Positions 1 to 7,972 of a stretch of 64,000 nt of DNA are shown in pieces (position 1 is the stretch's first letter; each line of letters opens with the position of its first letter). The notes beneath the pieces were generated by a model, which did no database searches, was not told where the DNA came from, and worked only from the letters and a program-made list of their open reading frames with translations. The translations under genes were made by a program, and so were the position numbers. This stretch comes from Pseudomonadota bacterium. Lineage in GTDB: Bacteria > Pseudomonadota > Gammaproteobacteria > Steroidobacterales > Steroidobacteraceae. The stretch lies in the NCBI GenBank assembly GCA_021838635.1, contig JAKCDC010000001.1, positions 230,065 through 294,064 on the forward strand, read 5' to 3'.

Positions 1-405
1 GCAAGAATATCAATATGATCGGGGCGGCGCCCGCGGTTCACCGCACCCGCGAGAAAGCCGAGGAAGGCGCGATCCCGTAAGGGGGCATCCAATCGCAATG
101 CCGCGGTTGCGGTCTGCGGCGGTTGACCGGCGTGCCGCACTGCTGGAACCGGTTGTAACGGGTTTCGTGAAGGTTGCCGGCTGCGAATGTTTTACGGCCA
201 GTCAGTTGACCGAGGCGGTTACGTGAGGATCGCGTGTGCAGCGCCTGGCAGCGGAAAAAAATCTGGGTGAGACGATCGCTCTGCACAACGGCCCTTTGCC
301 CGACCCGACTCTCGCACGGAAAAGTTCGGGCCGCCTGTTCGCGACCTCGGATCGGTGCGAGCACGTGCGGGGACCGGTCTCCACGGCAAGCAGACGCGGT
401 ACACT
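1..405. other. Left-edge region, no supported gene
   Basis: I see no gene I can defend here. Plus-strand frame 2 is open from the window edge to a TGA at 221-223, and the same frame reopens just after that stop and runs on past 400. This could be the tail of a decayed gene entering from the left, but I recognise no family in it. The thioesterase that follows probably starts at the end of this stretch. Confidence 0.3.
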
Positions 406-1248
406 ATGCAGATGGCGGACTCCACCAATCTCCACCTCGGCCAAGCGGGCGAGGAATTCCCTGATGCATTCTATGCGCGCGTCGGCGAGCACCGGTTTGT
501 CTCGACGCTGCATTCTCAAGGCGCCTGGCAGCCGGGCGAACAACATTTGGCGCCTGCGTCCGCACTGGTATTGGCGGAGATCGAGCGCCGCCTGCCGAGC
601 GATAAATTGGTGTCTCGCGTCTCTTTTGACGTTCTGGGGGTCATTCACTCCGGTGAATTCATGATCGATGTCACTGTGGTGCGTCCGGGACGGTCCATTG
701 AACTGATCGAAGCCAGCATGCGTCATGGCGAACGCACCAGTATTCTTGCGCGGATCTGGCGCCTTGCGTGCACGGACACCAAGCAGGTTCAAGGCACCGA
801 ATGGACACCGCTGCCGCCGCCGGATGCGATGCTCGCTAGGACACTCTCCTCGGAGTGGAGCGGCGGCTTTATTGACTCCTTGGATGTCCGTCAAGATGTC
901 GAGGCCCGTCCGGGCCGTGGACGAAGTTGGGTTCGTACGCGTTATCCATTGGTTGCGGGCGAATCTGATCCCCCGGTCGCGGCCTTTGTGAAACTGGCCG
1001 ACACCGCCAATGGACTGGTCGTTCGCGAACGCCCCAGCAGAGTGTTCTTCGCTAACGTCGATCTCACCGTGCATTTCATTCGTCAGCCTGAGCCGGGCTG
1101 GGTCGGCTTCGACACCCGAGTCAATTTCGGTCCGAGCGGACTTGGCGAGACGATTTCGGTCTTGAGCGATATTCATGGGCCGGTTGGAACCGCCGCGCAA
1201 AGCCTGACTGTTCGGGTGGGTGAGAATTTGCGCGACGGGCGAAAATGA
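406..1248 (+). CDS. Acyl-CoA thioesterase-like protein (hotdog fold)
   Basis: A protein of about 280 residues resembling the double-hotdog thioesterase-like superfamily (TesB-related), which hydrolyses acyl-CoA thioesters. The N-terminal half contains stretches typical of the family, around FDVLGVIHSGEF and the following VVRPGRSIELIEASM, and the C-terminal half repeats the hotdog pattern with FANVDLTVHF. The open frame begins at 355, but a start at 406 (or 412, MADSTN) is more natural because the upstream residues are low-complexity and unlike the family. It stands alone, with nearly 300 bp before the next gene. The exact acyl substrate cannot be read from sequence. Confidence 0.7.
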   Translation: MQMADSTNLHLGQAGEEFPDAFYARVGEHRFVSTLHSQGAWQPGEQHLAPASALVLAEIERRLPSDKLVSRVSFDVLGVIHSGEFMIDVTVVRPGRSIELIEASMRHGERTSILARIWRLACTDTKQVQGTEWTPLPPPDAMLARTLSSEWSGGFIDSLDVRQDVEARPGRGRSWVRTRYPLVAGESDPPVAAFVKLADTANGLVVRERPSRVFFANVDLTVHFIRQPEPGWVGFDTRVNFGPSGLGETISVLSDIHGPVGTAAQSLTVRVGENLRDGRK

Positions 1249-1543
1249 CTTGCGCAGCTCAGCGATGAGCCGCGGTTGCCGACGACGGCACGGTATCGGT
1301 TAGCGGCGACGAGGCTCTGCAGGTGACGGGGTGAGTCGGGGATGCCGGCGCCCGCCTGAAGGTGAACAGCAGTTTCGCCGCGGCGATTTGCAGGCAATCT
1401 TCGTGCTGCTTCGTTCGGGTTTATCAGGATGCATGCGCACGGGAGTCAATGCCAACAGCAGGTCCAGTTGCGACCTCCTCGGTGGAATCGGAATACCCCA
1501 GCTCCCCGGCGGTGGGTGGAAATTGCCTAGGATCGACGAGCGC

Positions 1544-2449
1544 TTAAGCGCGCCCGGAGGCGGGCAAGCGCAGTGCGGCGAGAACCAGCGAAAAAGCAGG
1601 CGAAGGCTGCCGGCGGCTGGGGTAATAGAGGAAGTATCCGGGAAACGCCGGACACCAGTCCTCGAGCACGCGGGTAAGTCGCCCCTGCTCGAGATGCGGT
1701 GAGAATTCTTCCTCTGGAAGAAACGCGACACCAAGCCCGGCCAGCGCCGCCATGACGATGTGTGGCGAGGTATTGAAGGTGAGCGGGCCCTCGACATGGA
1801 CATTGACGGGCCGACCGCGGCGCTCGAATTCCCAGGCGTAGAGACCGCCATAGGTCGGCAGTCGCAAATTGATGCAGCGGTGCGACAAAAGGTCCCGTGG
1901 GCTCTTCGGGACAGGATGTGAGGCGAAGTAGGACGGTGCAGCGACTGCAGCCATCCGCAGCGGCGGACCGATCGGAACGGCGATCATGTCCTTGTCGATG
2001 CTTTCACCCAGGCGAACGCCTGCATCGAAGCGGTCCGCGACGATATCTCTGAAGCCGTAATTCACGTCGAACTCGACTTTAATGTCGGGATATTCGCGCA
2101 GCAGTGGCAGGAGCCTGGGCAGAATGGAGTTGCTCAAGACGTGGTCTGCGCAAGTGATCCGCACGGTTCCGGCCGGCTTGTCGCGTAGGACCGTCAGAGC
2201 GTCAAGCTCCGCGTCGATTTCGTCGAAACGGTGGCCTATCGCCCGCAGCAAGCGTTCGCCAGCGTCCGTGGGCGACACGCTGCGCGTCGTTCGCGTCAAC
2301 AGCCGGATGCCCAGGCGAGCTTCCAGCCCTCGCATCGACTGACTGAGCGCCGATTGAGTGACGCCGATGAGCGCCGCCGCGCGGGTGAAGCTCCCTTCGC
2401 GAGCGACAGTCACGAACGCCTGCAGATCGTTGAGGTTGCGCCTCGCCAT
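1544..2449 (-). CDS. LysR-family transcriptional regulator
   Basis: A 301-residue regulator of the usual LysR length. Residues 1-60 form the winged helix-turn-helix, including FVTVAREGSFTRAAALIGVT and SALSQSMRGLEARLG. The rest is the periplasmic-binding-protein-like effector domain. It is divergent from the cupin/alcohol dehydrogenase/CMD genes, with 138 bp of AT-rich DNA between the two starts, the classic arrangement in which a LysR protein controls itself and the neighbouring operon. The effector is unknown. The CRG-type members of this family (named for the RTTRSV-type motif after the HTH, seen here) often respond to aromatic compounds, reactive electrophiles or oxidants, but that is inference only. 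Confidence 0.9.
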   Translation of the reverse strand: MARRNLNDLQAFVTVAREGSFTRAAALIGVTQSALSQSMRGLEARLGIRLLTRTTRSVSPTDAGERLLRAIGHRFDEIDAELDALTVLRDKPAGTVRITCADHVLSNSILPRLLPLLREYPDIKVEFDVNYGFRDIVADRFDAGVRLGESIDKDMIAVPIGPPLRMAAVAAPSYFASHPVPKSPRDLLSHRCINLRLPTYGGLYAWEFERRGRPVNVHVEGPLTFNTSPHIVMAALAGLGVAFLPEEEFSPHLEQGRLTRVLEDWCPAFPGYFLYYPSRRQPSPAFSLVLAALRLPASGRA

Positions 2450-2482
2450 GGTTCGAAGCCGGGTGATTATTAATTAGCTTAG

Positions 2483-2499
2483 CTTATAGACAATTTAAG
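2483..2499. promoter_or_regulatory. Candidate LysR operator in the divergent intergenic region
   Basis: A dyad CTTA-N9-TAAG lies in the only AT-rich part of the 138-bp region between the LysR gene and the cupin gene. It fits the interrupted-dyad T-N11-A pattern of LysR binding sites. This is pattern matching only. Confidence 0.35.
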
Positions 2500-2587
2500 T
2501 ATTCATCACCTAGCCGTCGGTGTCGCAGCGCGGGATACTTGCACCTCGATTTCATCGACGCTGCCGGGACAGCGAGGAAGACCAGCC

Positions 2588-3004
2588 ATGCAGATGCGCA
2601 TCTACCGCAACGGGTCGCGCCGCTCCGCGACGGGCTCGGCGGTGTACTTCGGCGGCGACGTCCGGGTGGATCCGCTTTTCGATCCGGCCGAGCCAGGACG
2701 GGTGTCTGCTGCCCAGGTGACCTTCGAGCCCGGGGCGCGATCGGCATGGCACACCCATCCGCTCGGACAGCACCTCGTGGTTGTGTCCGGTCTCGGTTGG
2801 ACTCAATGCTGGGGTGGGCCGAAAAAGGAAATCAGACCCGGCGATGTCGTGTTCTGCAACTGCGGTCAGAAGCACTGGCATGGCGCGACGGACACTACGG
2901 CGATGAGTCACATCGCGGTGCAGGAATGGTTGGACGGCTCGGCCGTCCACTGGATGGAGCACGTGTCGGAGGCCGATTACCTGGCTCCCGTTGAGCCGGA
3001 CTGA
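2588..3004 (+). CDS. Cupin-domain protein
   Basis: A 138-residue single-domain cupin. The first cupin motif is at about residues 53-75 ([18 protein letters not shown], with Gln where the usual metal-ligand Glu sits). The second is at about residues 87-105 ([16 protein letters not shown], containing the conserved His). Such small cupins bind a divalent metal and act as dioxygenases, isomerases or sensors. It is the first gene of a plus-strand set with the dehydrogenase and the CMD-like protein, opposite the LysR gene. Cupin, zinc dehydrogenase and CMD genes co-occur in many proteobacteria next to a LysR or AraC regulator, and a role in detoxifying small carbonyls or quinones is often proposed. 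The reaction is unproven. Confidence 0.8.
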   Translation: MQMRIYRNGSRRSATGSAVYFGGDVRVDPLFDPAEPGRVSAAQVTFEPGARSAWHTHPLGQHLVVVSGLGWTQCWGGPKKEIRPGDVVFCNCGQKHWHGATDTTAMSHIAVQEWLDGSAVHWMEHVSEADYLAPVEPD

Positions 3005-3089
3005 TCGAGCGGCGGATGGATGACGTGCTCACAGGCGCTCGCATGTGATGCTGCGCTCTTACTGAAAGCCGGATATCGGAGATGAACCT

Positions 3090-4106
3090 ATGCTAGCGAC
3101 TGTCCTGCACGGTCCCCGTGACGTGCGCTACGAGCAGGTCGATGAGCCAAGCATCATTCTGCCCACCGATGCCATCATCAAACTGTCGGCCACGTGCGTC
3201 TGTGGCTCAGACCTATGGCCCTACCGGGGACTGCAGCCGATGGACGGCCCAATGCACATGGGCCATGAATACTGCGGCGTCGTGACCGAGGTTGGCCGCG
3301 AGGTCAAGACGGTCAAGCCGGGCCAATTCGTCGTCGGGTCGTTCTGCCTCTCGGACAACACGTGCCCGCACTGCCAATACGGCTTCCAGTCCTCGTGCGT
3401 GCAGCGGGAGTTCATGAGCGGCGCCCAGGCGCCCTATGCGCGCGTGCCGTTGGCCGATGGCACGCTGGTGCCGACCGCGGCGGTCCCGTCCGAGGATCTG
3501 ATACCGAGCTTGCTGGCGGCCTCGGACGTGCTCGGCACCGGCTGGTACGCGGCGGACGCGGCGCGGGTCAAGCAGGGATCGACGGTGGCGGTAGTCGGCG
3601 ACGGCGCGGTGGGCCTGATGGGCGTCCTGTCGGCCAAGCAGATGGGTGCGGAGCGAATCATCGTCATGAGCCGCCATCGGCGCCGCCAGGAATTGGCTCT
3701 CGAATACGGTGCCACCGATATCGTGTCGGCCCGTGGCGAAGAAGGTGTGGCACAGATCAAAGCGCTGACCCACGGCATCGGGGCTGACTCGGTGCTCGAA
3801 TGTGTGGGTACCCAGGAATCCATGAGCCAAGCGATCCGAAGCACGCGCCCTGGCGGCGTTGTCGGCTACGTCGGTGTGCCTCATGGGGTCGAGTTGAGTG
3901 GTCAATCGCTGTTCTTCTCCCAGATCGGAATGCTGGGGGGACCTGCCCCCGTACGACGGTTCCTGCCGCATTTGCTGGACTTGGTGTTGAACCGCTCGAT
4001 CAACCCGGAGAAGGTGTTCGATCTGCAGATTCCGCTATCCGATGTGGCCGAAGGCTATCGCGCCATGGATGAGCGCCGCGCCATCAAGACCTTGCTTCGG
4101 GTGTAA
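3090..4106 (+). CDS. Zinc-dependent alcohol dehydrogenase family protein
   Basis: A 338-residue medium-chain dehydrogenase/reductase. The catalytic zinc ligands are visible as Cys in CVCGSD (about residue 38) and His-Glu in GHEYCG (about 60). A partial structural-zinc cysteine cluster, CPHCQYGFQSSC, lies near residue 92. The Rossmann fold is marked by VVGDGAVGLMGV at about 169. It would oxidise an alcohol or reduce an aldehyde with NAD(P). It sits 85 bp after the cupin gene and 39 bp before the CMD-like gene, so the three are probably one LysR-controlled operon. Substrate is unknown. Confidence 0.88.
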   Translation: MLATVLHGPRDVRYEQVDEPSIILPTDAIIKLSATCVCGSDLWPYRGLQPMDGPMHMGHEYCGVVTEVGREVKTVKPGQFVVGSFCLSDNTCPHCQYGFQSSCVQREFMSGAQAPYARVPLADGTLVPTAAVPSEDLIPSLLAASDVLGTGWYAADAARVKQGSTVAVVGDGAVGLMGVLSAKQMGAERIIVMSRHRRRQELALEYGATDIVSARGEEGVAQIKALTHGIGADSVLECVGTQESMSQAIRSTRPGGVVGYVGVPHGVELSGQSLFFSQIGMLGGPAPVRRFLPHLLDLVLNRSINPEKVFDLQIPLSDVAEGYRAMDERRAIKTLLRV

Positions 4107-4145
4107 TGCCGTGCAGCGATCGTCCCAGAATCGAGGTGACGTGTC

Positions 4146-4493
4146 ATGAAAGAAGAACCCACCACTGCACGAAATTCCTTCGGAGACATCGCGCCTCATC
4201 TGGCGGAAATCACAGACAAAGTGCTCTTCGGAGACGTATGGGATCGGACGGACCTTTCGCCACGCGATCGTAGCCTGGTCACGATCACAAGCCTCGTCTC
4301 GCTGTATCGCACCAACGAAATGCCGTTCCACTTGAAGAAGGGGCTCGAAAACGGCCTCACCCCCGAGGAGATCATCGCAACGGTAACGCACCTGGCGTTC
4401 TACGCGGGTTGGCCGGCGGCGATGACCGCGCTGCAGATCGCACGCAGAGTTCTCGACGAAGCGCGCCGGTCCACCGCCCCGAAGGGACTCTGA
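4146..4493 (+). CDS. Carboxymuconolactone decarboxylase-family protein
   Basis: A 115-residue all-helical protein resembling the CMD/AhpD-like fold, with the family signature near the C-terminus (THLAFYAGWPAAMTALQIAR) and an N-terminal motif in which arginine and serine follow the LSPRDR turn. It lacks the CxxC pair of AhpD peroxidases, so it is more like the gamma-carboxymuconolactone decarboxylase branch. As the third gene of the LysR-opposed set it probably works on the same substrate as the dehydrogenase, though true muconolactone chemistry is not implied because no other beta-ketoadipate genes are nearby. Confidence 0.8.
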   Translation: MKEEPTTARNSFGDIAPHLAEITDKVLFGDVWDRTDLSPRDRSLVTITSLVSLYRTNEMPFHLKKGLENGLTPEEIIATVTHLAFYAGWPAAMTALQIARRVLDEARRSTAPKGL

Positions 4494-4827
4494 TCGACCC
4501 AGGGTGATCGCGGCCGGGCGGCCCCGGCGCCTCGATTTCGAAATCGCAATTCGGCGTTCCTGATGTCTATCCGCATGACGGAGCTAAAGATTGAGGTGCT
4601 GCGCCGTGCACACCGCGAAAATCCGGCAGTCACTGAAGGAATTTCAGGGTGATGTGCCTGCATGCTGGATCGCCCTCGGTTGCCGAGCCAGATACAATGT
4701 GGACTCAAATGCAGCGGTATTGCTGCTCTGACCGGCCTGCGACAGAGTGGAGGACCTACGCTGAGCGACAGATGGTGCCGAGCGGATGAGTTTGTGCCGT
4801 CAAGGTGGACGCGATGCTTCAGTTCGA
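4494..4827. other. Intergenic, nothing recognised
   Basis: 334 bp between the CMD-like gene and the end of hipA, which converge here. I see no convincing gene, terminator with a T-run, or repeat. Confidence 0.4.
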
Positions 4828-6048
4828 TTAGATCGCTGCACGTTCAATCTGCTTGTCGATTGCTTCGCGGAGTTCCGCGGGCAACAAATCCCTGGCAACG
4901 TAATCACGCCAGGCATCCACGATGTGGGCCGATGTTTCCTGCGCAATCGTCCATAGTTGGTGGACCGGCAGACCGGCCTTTTCGGCGAAACGGCGCACCT
5001 GATCGGGCATGATGCGGCCGATGTTCTTCTCGCCACCGAAGTTGAGTGCCAGATTGTCTCTCGGGAGATACGGAACCGTTGACACCAGATCATAGGCGGG
5101 TGACAGAATGGGAGCCCGGCTGTCTAGGTAAAGTAGGGTCCAGTTCTTCAGGTGCATGTCACCATTGCCGGTCAGCACTGTGAAGACCAACCGCCGCATG
5201 AATTCGTGCACAGCGGCTTCACCCGCCTCGGCGGCAAGTACGGCGGCGATATTGGCGTAATTGCGCCCTTTATACTTGTCGTCGGGATAGGTGCCGAACA
5301 CTTGGGCGAAGTCTTCCATGTGCACGCGGATACCGTCTGCCGTGCGGTCGAAACGGCGGATGGCCAGTGCCTGACCGGGTACGCGGTTGATGTCTTCCGG
5401 CAGGCCGGCGATCTGCTCGAGCGGCAGCAGGCGGACTTCGGGCACATTGATCCCGATGCTGCGCGCAAGCTCCATCATCGCGTATTCGTTTTCCGCGATC
5501 GCCGGATAATGGGGCGACGGCAGCTTAACGATCCAGGAACCACCGACACCGCTGGCCGGTATGGTCAGGTGTCCTTTGCCATTCACCAAGGCGGAGAATT
5601 TCATCTGCACGCCTGCCAGCGAGAATTTCAGAAGGGCAGTAGCGTCATTCGTACCGGCGTCCTTTTCGACGTTCGGCCGCGGCGCCCATGTGTCGTCGAG
5701 CTGTTCGACCGTGACAGCGCCGGGCAGATCAGCGCCCAACTGCCAGAGGAGGATGAATTCCTGTCCGGGCTTCACGTCCGCTCTAGCAGCCAGGTAATCG
5801 CGCAAGGCACCTTCGGGCAGCAGATTGGAAAAAAAGGCCGGCAGACGCATCGCTGTCGGTTTAACCGTCGTCACCAACCCAGAGGCGCCCTTATAGGACA
5901 AGCTTAGCGTCGGGCGGTTAGTGTCCTCGACATAGGCTTCATCGAAGGCAAAGAGGTATCTGTCGCCGGAAAGGCGATTGATGACGCCGATCCGTTTGCC
6001 GTGAAGGAGAACGGCGAGCGCGGCCGGCAGTTTGGTGGCGCCGCTCAT
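4828..6048 (-). CDS. hipA: HipA-type serine/threonine kinase toxin
   Basis: A 406-residue HipA-fold kinase, slightly shorter than the 440-residue E. coli protein. In order: an N-terminal coupling subdomain, the phosphate-binding loop at about residue 144 (SLAGVQMKFSA), the catalytic segment GNGDMHLKNW at about 294, and the metal-binding SPAYDLVST (DFG equivalent) at about 317. In E. coli HipA phosphorylates glutamyl-tRNA synthetase and causes growth arrest; the target here may differ. It overlaps the upstream antitoxin by 4 bp, so the two are translationally coupled. All key kinase motifs look intact, so the module is probably functional. Confidence 0.9.
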   Translation of the reverse strand: MSGATKLPAALAVLLHGKRIGVINRLSGDRYLFAFDEAYVEDTNRPTLSLSYKGASGLVTTVKPTAMRLPAFFSNLLPEGALRDYLAARADVKPGQEFILLWQLGADLPGAVTVEQLDDTWAPRPNVEKDAGTNDATALLKFSLAGVQMKFSALVNGKGHLTIPASGVGGSWIVKLPSPHYPAIAENEYAMMELARSIGINVPEVRLLPLEQIAGLPEDINRVPGQALAIRRFDRTADGIRVHMEDFAQVFGTYPDDKYKGRNYANIAAVLAAEAGEAAVHEFMRRLVFTVLTGNGDMHLKNWTLLYLDSRAPILSPAYDLVSTVPYLPRDNLALNFGGEKNIGRIMPDQVRRFAEKAGLPVHQLWTIAQETSAHIVDAWRDYVARDLLPAELREAIDKQIERAAI

Positions 6049-6383
6049 GATGCGTCACCGTCCTCCTCGGCGTCGGCAGCATAGAGGGGGCGTTCGTCGG
6101 CTTTGCCCACGTGGCTGTCACGCACTAAGGCGTTGACGGCAGGAACGAGGGACTGCGGCACCAGAACCAGATCCATGCCGAGTACCCGCACCAGATCGAG
6201 CAGGGTATCGAAGCGCGGCACAATGCGGCCCGTCTCGATCCCGGAGATATGGGTCTGGGGAAGGCCCGCGTGCTTTCCGACCTCGGTCTGGCTCCAGCCG
6301 CGGCGAAGGCGGGCCGCCTTAAGCTCCCGGCTGATGGTTTCCGGAAGGCGGTTCATGCGGAGCGACTTGATATGCGACTTCAT
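6045..6383 (-). CDS. hipB: HipB-like helix-turn-helix antitoxin
   Basis: A 112-residue XRE-type DNA-binding protein. The HTH covers about residues 18-70 (LKAARLRRGWSQTEVGKHAG, HISGIETGRI), followed by an acidic C-terminal tail (DAEEDGD) as in many antitoxins. It precedes hipA with a 4-bp overlap, which makes it the cognate antitoxin and autorepressor. GGGA sits about 7 bases before the ATG as a ribosome-binding site. Confidence 0.88.
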   Translation of the reverse strand: MKSHIKSLRMNRLPETISRELKAARLRRGWSQTEVGKHAGLPQTHISGIETGRIVPRFDTLLDLVRVLGMDLVLVPQSLVPAVNALVRDSHVGKADERPLYAADAEEDGDAS

Positions 6384-6404
6384 CTGATTCCCAATTTAAC
6401 AAGC

Positions 6405-6433
6405 AATATCGCATATACGTCAGCGCCTATCAA
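6405..6433 (-). promoter_or_regulatory. Candidate hipBA promoter with overlapping operator
   Basis: On the minus strand TTGATA (6433-6428) and GATATT (6410-6405) are 17 bp apart, 21 bp upstream of the hipB ATG. The -10 overlaps a dyad ATAT-CGC-ATAT (6406-6416). The 7-base half of this dyad (ATATGCG) recurs at 6370-6376, inside the start of hipB, in inverted orientation. This would suit cooperative HipB binding. Confidence 0.45.
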
Positions 6434-6713
6434 TATGTGAATTGAGCTAAATGATTGTAGAATAGCTAGAAATACATATGAGAATAGCAGTGGCCTGATG
6501 GCGAGGCGGTCTCGCTCGAGGGGGTATTCCCCCAATACTCGAGGTGAGTTCGGTCCCGATCTGTTTTGAGGGGAGGGTGATTATTTTTCAGTGAATGCCG
6601 GGGCGTCCCATGAGTGGCCGCCTTCGGGAAACCCTGCTCTCCTGCTGACTGACCGGCCACGACCCAGAGTGGAAGTGGAGAATTGCAATGCGTCGAACCA
6701 CCGGCTGGAGCAG
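6434..6713. other. Intergenic between hipBA and the ydeI relic
   Basis: About 280 bp. It holds one G-rich/C-rich hairpin (GGGGG-TATT-CCCCC at about 6520-6533) flanked by CTCGAG on both sides, without a T-run. No gene is recognised. Confidence 0.35.
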
Positions 6714-7559
6714 TCAGTGAAATTTCTCGCCGCGCGCGAGCATCTCGATCATCAGCTTTATGCGCTTGATCTTTGTCTCTGAGCGCTTTGCTGTTTGCAA
6801 CCGGTAGGCAATCGAATACAGATTGGCCTTGTCGAGCGTCGCGTAGAACTGCTTTGCCTTGGCATTACGTGCGAGCTCCTTGACGAACTCCGGGGGCACC
6901 GTTGCGTTGGCGGGAGAATCGTACGCACTGGTCCAGCGCCCGTCGGCTTTGGCTGCTTCTACCTCCTTGAGACCTGCAGGCGTCATTTGGCCTCCCTGGA
7001 TAAGCCGATCCACATGTGCAACATTTATCTTGGACCAACCGCTTCTCGCCCTGCGCGGAGTGAATTTCTGCACCCAGGAGATTGCGTCAAACGGCAGCTT
7101 CTGGCCATCTATCCAACCGAAACACAGCGCTTGGTCAAGCGCCTCGGCATACGTGACCGAGGGAACACCAGAATTTTTCTTGTAAATTCGCAGGAGCAGG
7201 TTACGGGCCCTCGTATTGCCTCACATAATTCTGTTACCGGCTGCGTCATCAGTGATGTTACCGGAGACATCTTCCCGTTCGCTCTTGGCCGGGTTGCAAC
7301 CGGCAAAAGAGGAACGTCAGCCTGCCGCCAAAGGCGGCCGGTTCCGCCCGGGCCGTGTGCATCACATTCATGCCCATGGACACCTCCGCAGGTGACGGGG
7401 CGACATGATGCAGCTCCGGCCGCTGGTAGCATTTCAGGTGAGGCAACGATCCCAGCCGGTAACATTTTGAGTGACGCAATGCGAGGGGTTACGGGTTCGG
7501 GCGTGCGTCCAGCACCATCATATGACCGCCCCTGGCTGGTTGCGGAAGCTCCGAGTCAT
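6714..7559 (-). pseudogene. YdeI/OmpD-associated-family gene split by a transposon relic
   Basis: The C-terminal part (7199 down to 6714) encodes a clear YdeI/OmpD-associated (bacteriocin-protection-like) protein, with FGWIDG, QKFTPRRARSGWSKIN and EMLARGEKFH. Its 5' end is not there: reading upstream in frame, similarity stops at the boundary of a 280-bp insert at 7208-7487. The missing N-terminus resumes beyond it: from an ATG at 7559 the frame reads MTRSFRNQPGAVI, a TGA, then WCWTHARTRN, and joins the C-terminal part in frame once the insert and one target copy are removed. The TGA stands where relatives have a tryptophan or similar residue. So the gene has both an insertion and a nonsense mutation and is dead. 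A GTG at 7073 could start a fragment but lacks a third of the domain. Confidence 0.75.
7208..7487. mobile_element. 280-bp insertion-sequence relic (MITE-like) with 8-bp target duplication
   Basis: The outer ends are imperfect inverted repeats of about 35 bp. Both begin CCCTCG and continue (T/C)ATTGC(C/G)TCAC and end TGTTACCGGCTG. Directly outside each end is GTTACGGG (7200-7207 and 7488-7495), an 8-bp target duplication (9 bp if the first G is shared). Each end also carries a second, inner copy of the TGC(G/C)TCA-spacer-GTTACCGG block, the multiple-terminal-repeat layout known from IS21-family elements. That family assignment is inference. The interior has room for no transposase; it keeps a ribosome-binding-site-like GGAGG before an ATG on the minus strand, perhaps the remnant of the first transposase codons. 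Confidence 0.7.
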
Positions 7560-7606
7560 CGTCGGTCTCAGGTCGTTGGTTGATGATGAGTTGAGGGATG
7601 GCTATC

Positions 7607-7827
7607 GCAGTCTCTGATTCGCACTTGAAATTTGCGGCCGGGGCCATGTGCGACTGTGGGCGCGAATGTTGAAGTGAGGCCCGGAAATCCGCGGCAATGA
7701 CCCGGGCGAGCCCGAACGGGCTCTGGCCATGGAATTTCCCCAGCCATCAGAAATTTACCGCTGCTGCTGTTGCCGCAGGTTGCCGTGCATCGCCTGGGAA
7801 TGGAGCGGGTGATGGGAATCGAACCCA
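7607..7827 (+). repeat. Direct repeat copy 1: element end plus 3' part of tRNA-Gly
   Basis: This stretch matches 12303-12523 in the same orientation, 4,696 bp away. The last 99 bases (7729-7827 against 12425-12523) differ at one position; the preceding 120 bases are only roughly three-quarters identical. The final 27 bases (7801-7827) equal the 3' end of tRNA-Gly(CCC), including the encoded CCA; the rest of the tRNA is absent here. This is the expected footprint of site-specific integration into a tRNA gene. Confidence 0.75.
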
Positions 7828-7873
7828 TAGACTTCTCGAGAAGAATCATTATCTTAGACGCTTCTGGACATGT

Positions 7874-7892
7874 AAGTGCGATTCAAGTGCGA
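7874..7892 (+). promoter_or_regulatory. Putative integrase arm-type sites on the left end of the island
   Basis: AAGTGCGA occurs twice in tandem, 11 bp apart (7874-7881 and 7885-7892). The 11-mer TTCAAGTGCGA at 7882-7892 recurs exactly, inverted, at 7619-7629. Related copies (TCGCACTTG and CAAGTGCGA) lie at 12315-12323 and 12341-12349. They flank the tRNA core on both sides of the would-be attP, as arm-type sites of tyrosine recombinases do. Confidence 0.5.
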
Positions 7893-7972
7893 GATTTCGC
7901 GCTACGTGGGGCGCTCTGAGGCAGAGTAGGGCAATTGACGGAAAGAACGTTTTGGGCTTGTGGTTGCTACTG

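Noticed and set aside
6520..6533. Rho-independent terminator after the ydeI relic
   Set aside because: Stem of only five base pairs (GGGGG/CCCCC) and no T-run on either strand.
7568..7849. Minus-strand frame over the left direct repeat as an integrase remnant
   Set aside because: It reads through the tRNA copy and shares no recombinase motif; its likeness to the right-hand repeat is only DNA-level.
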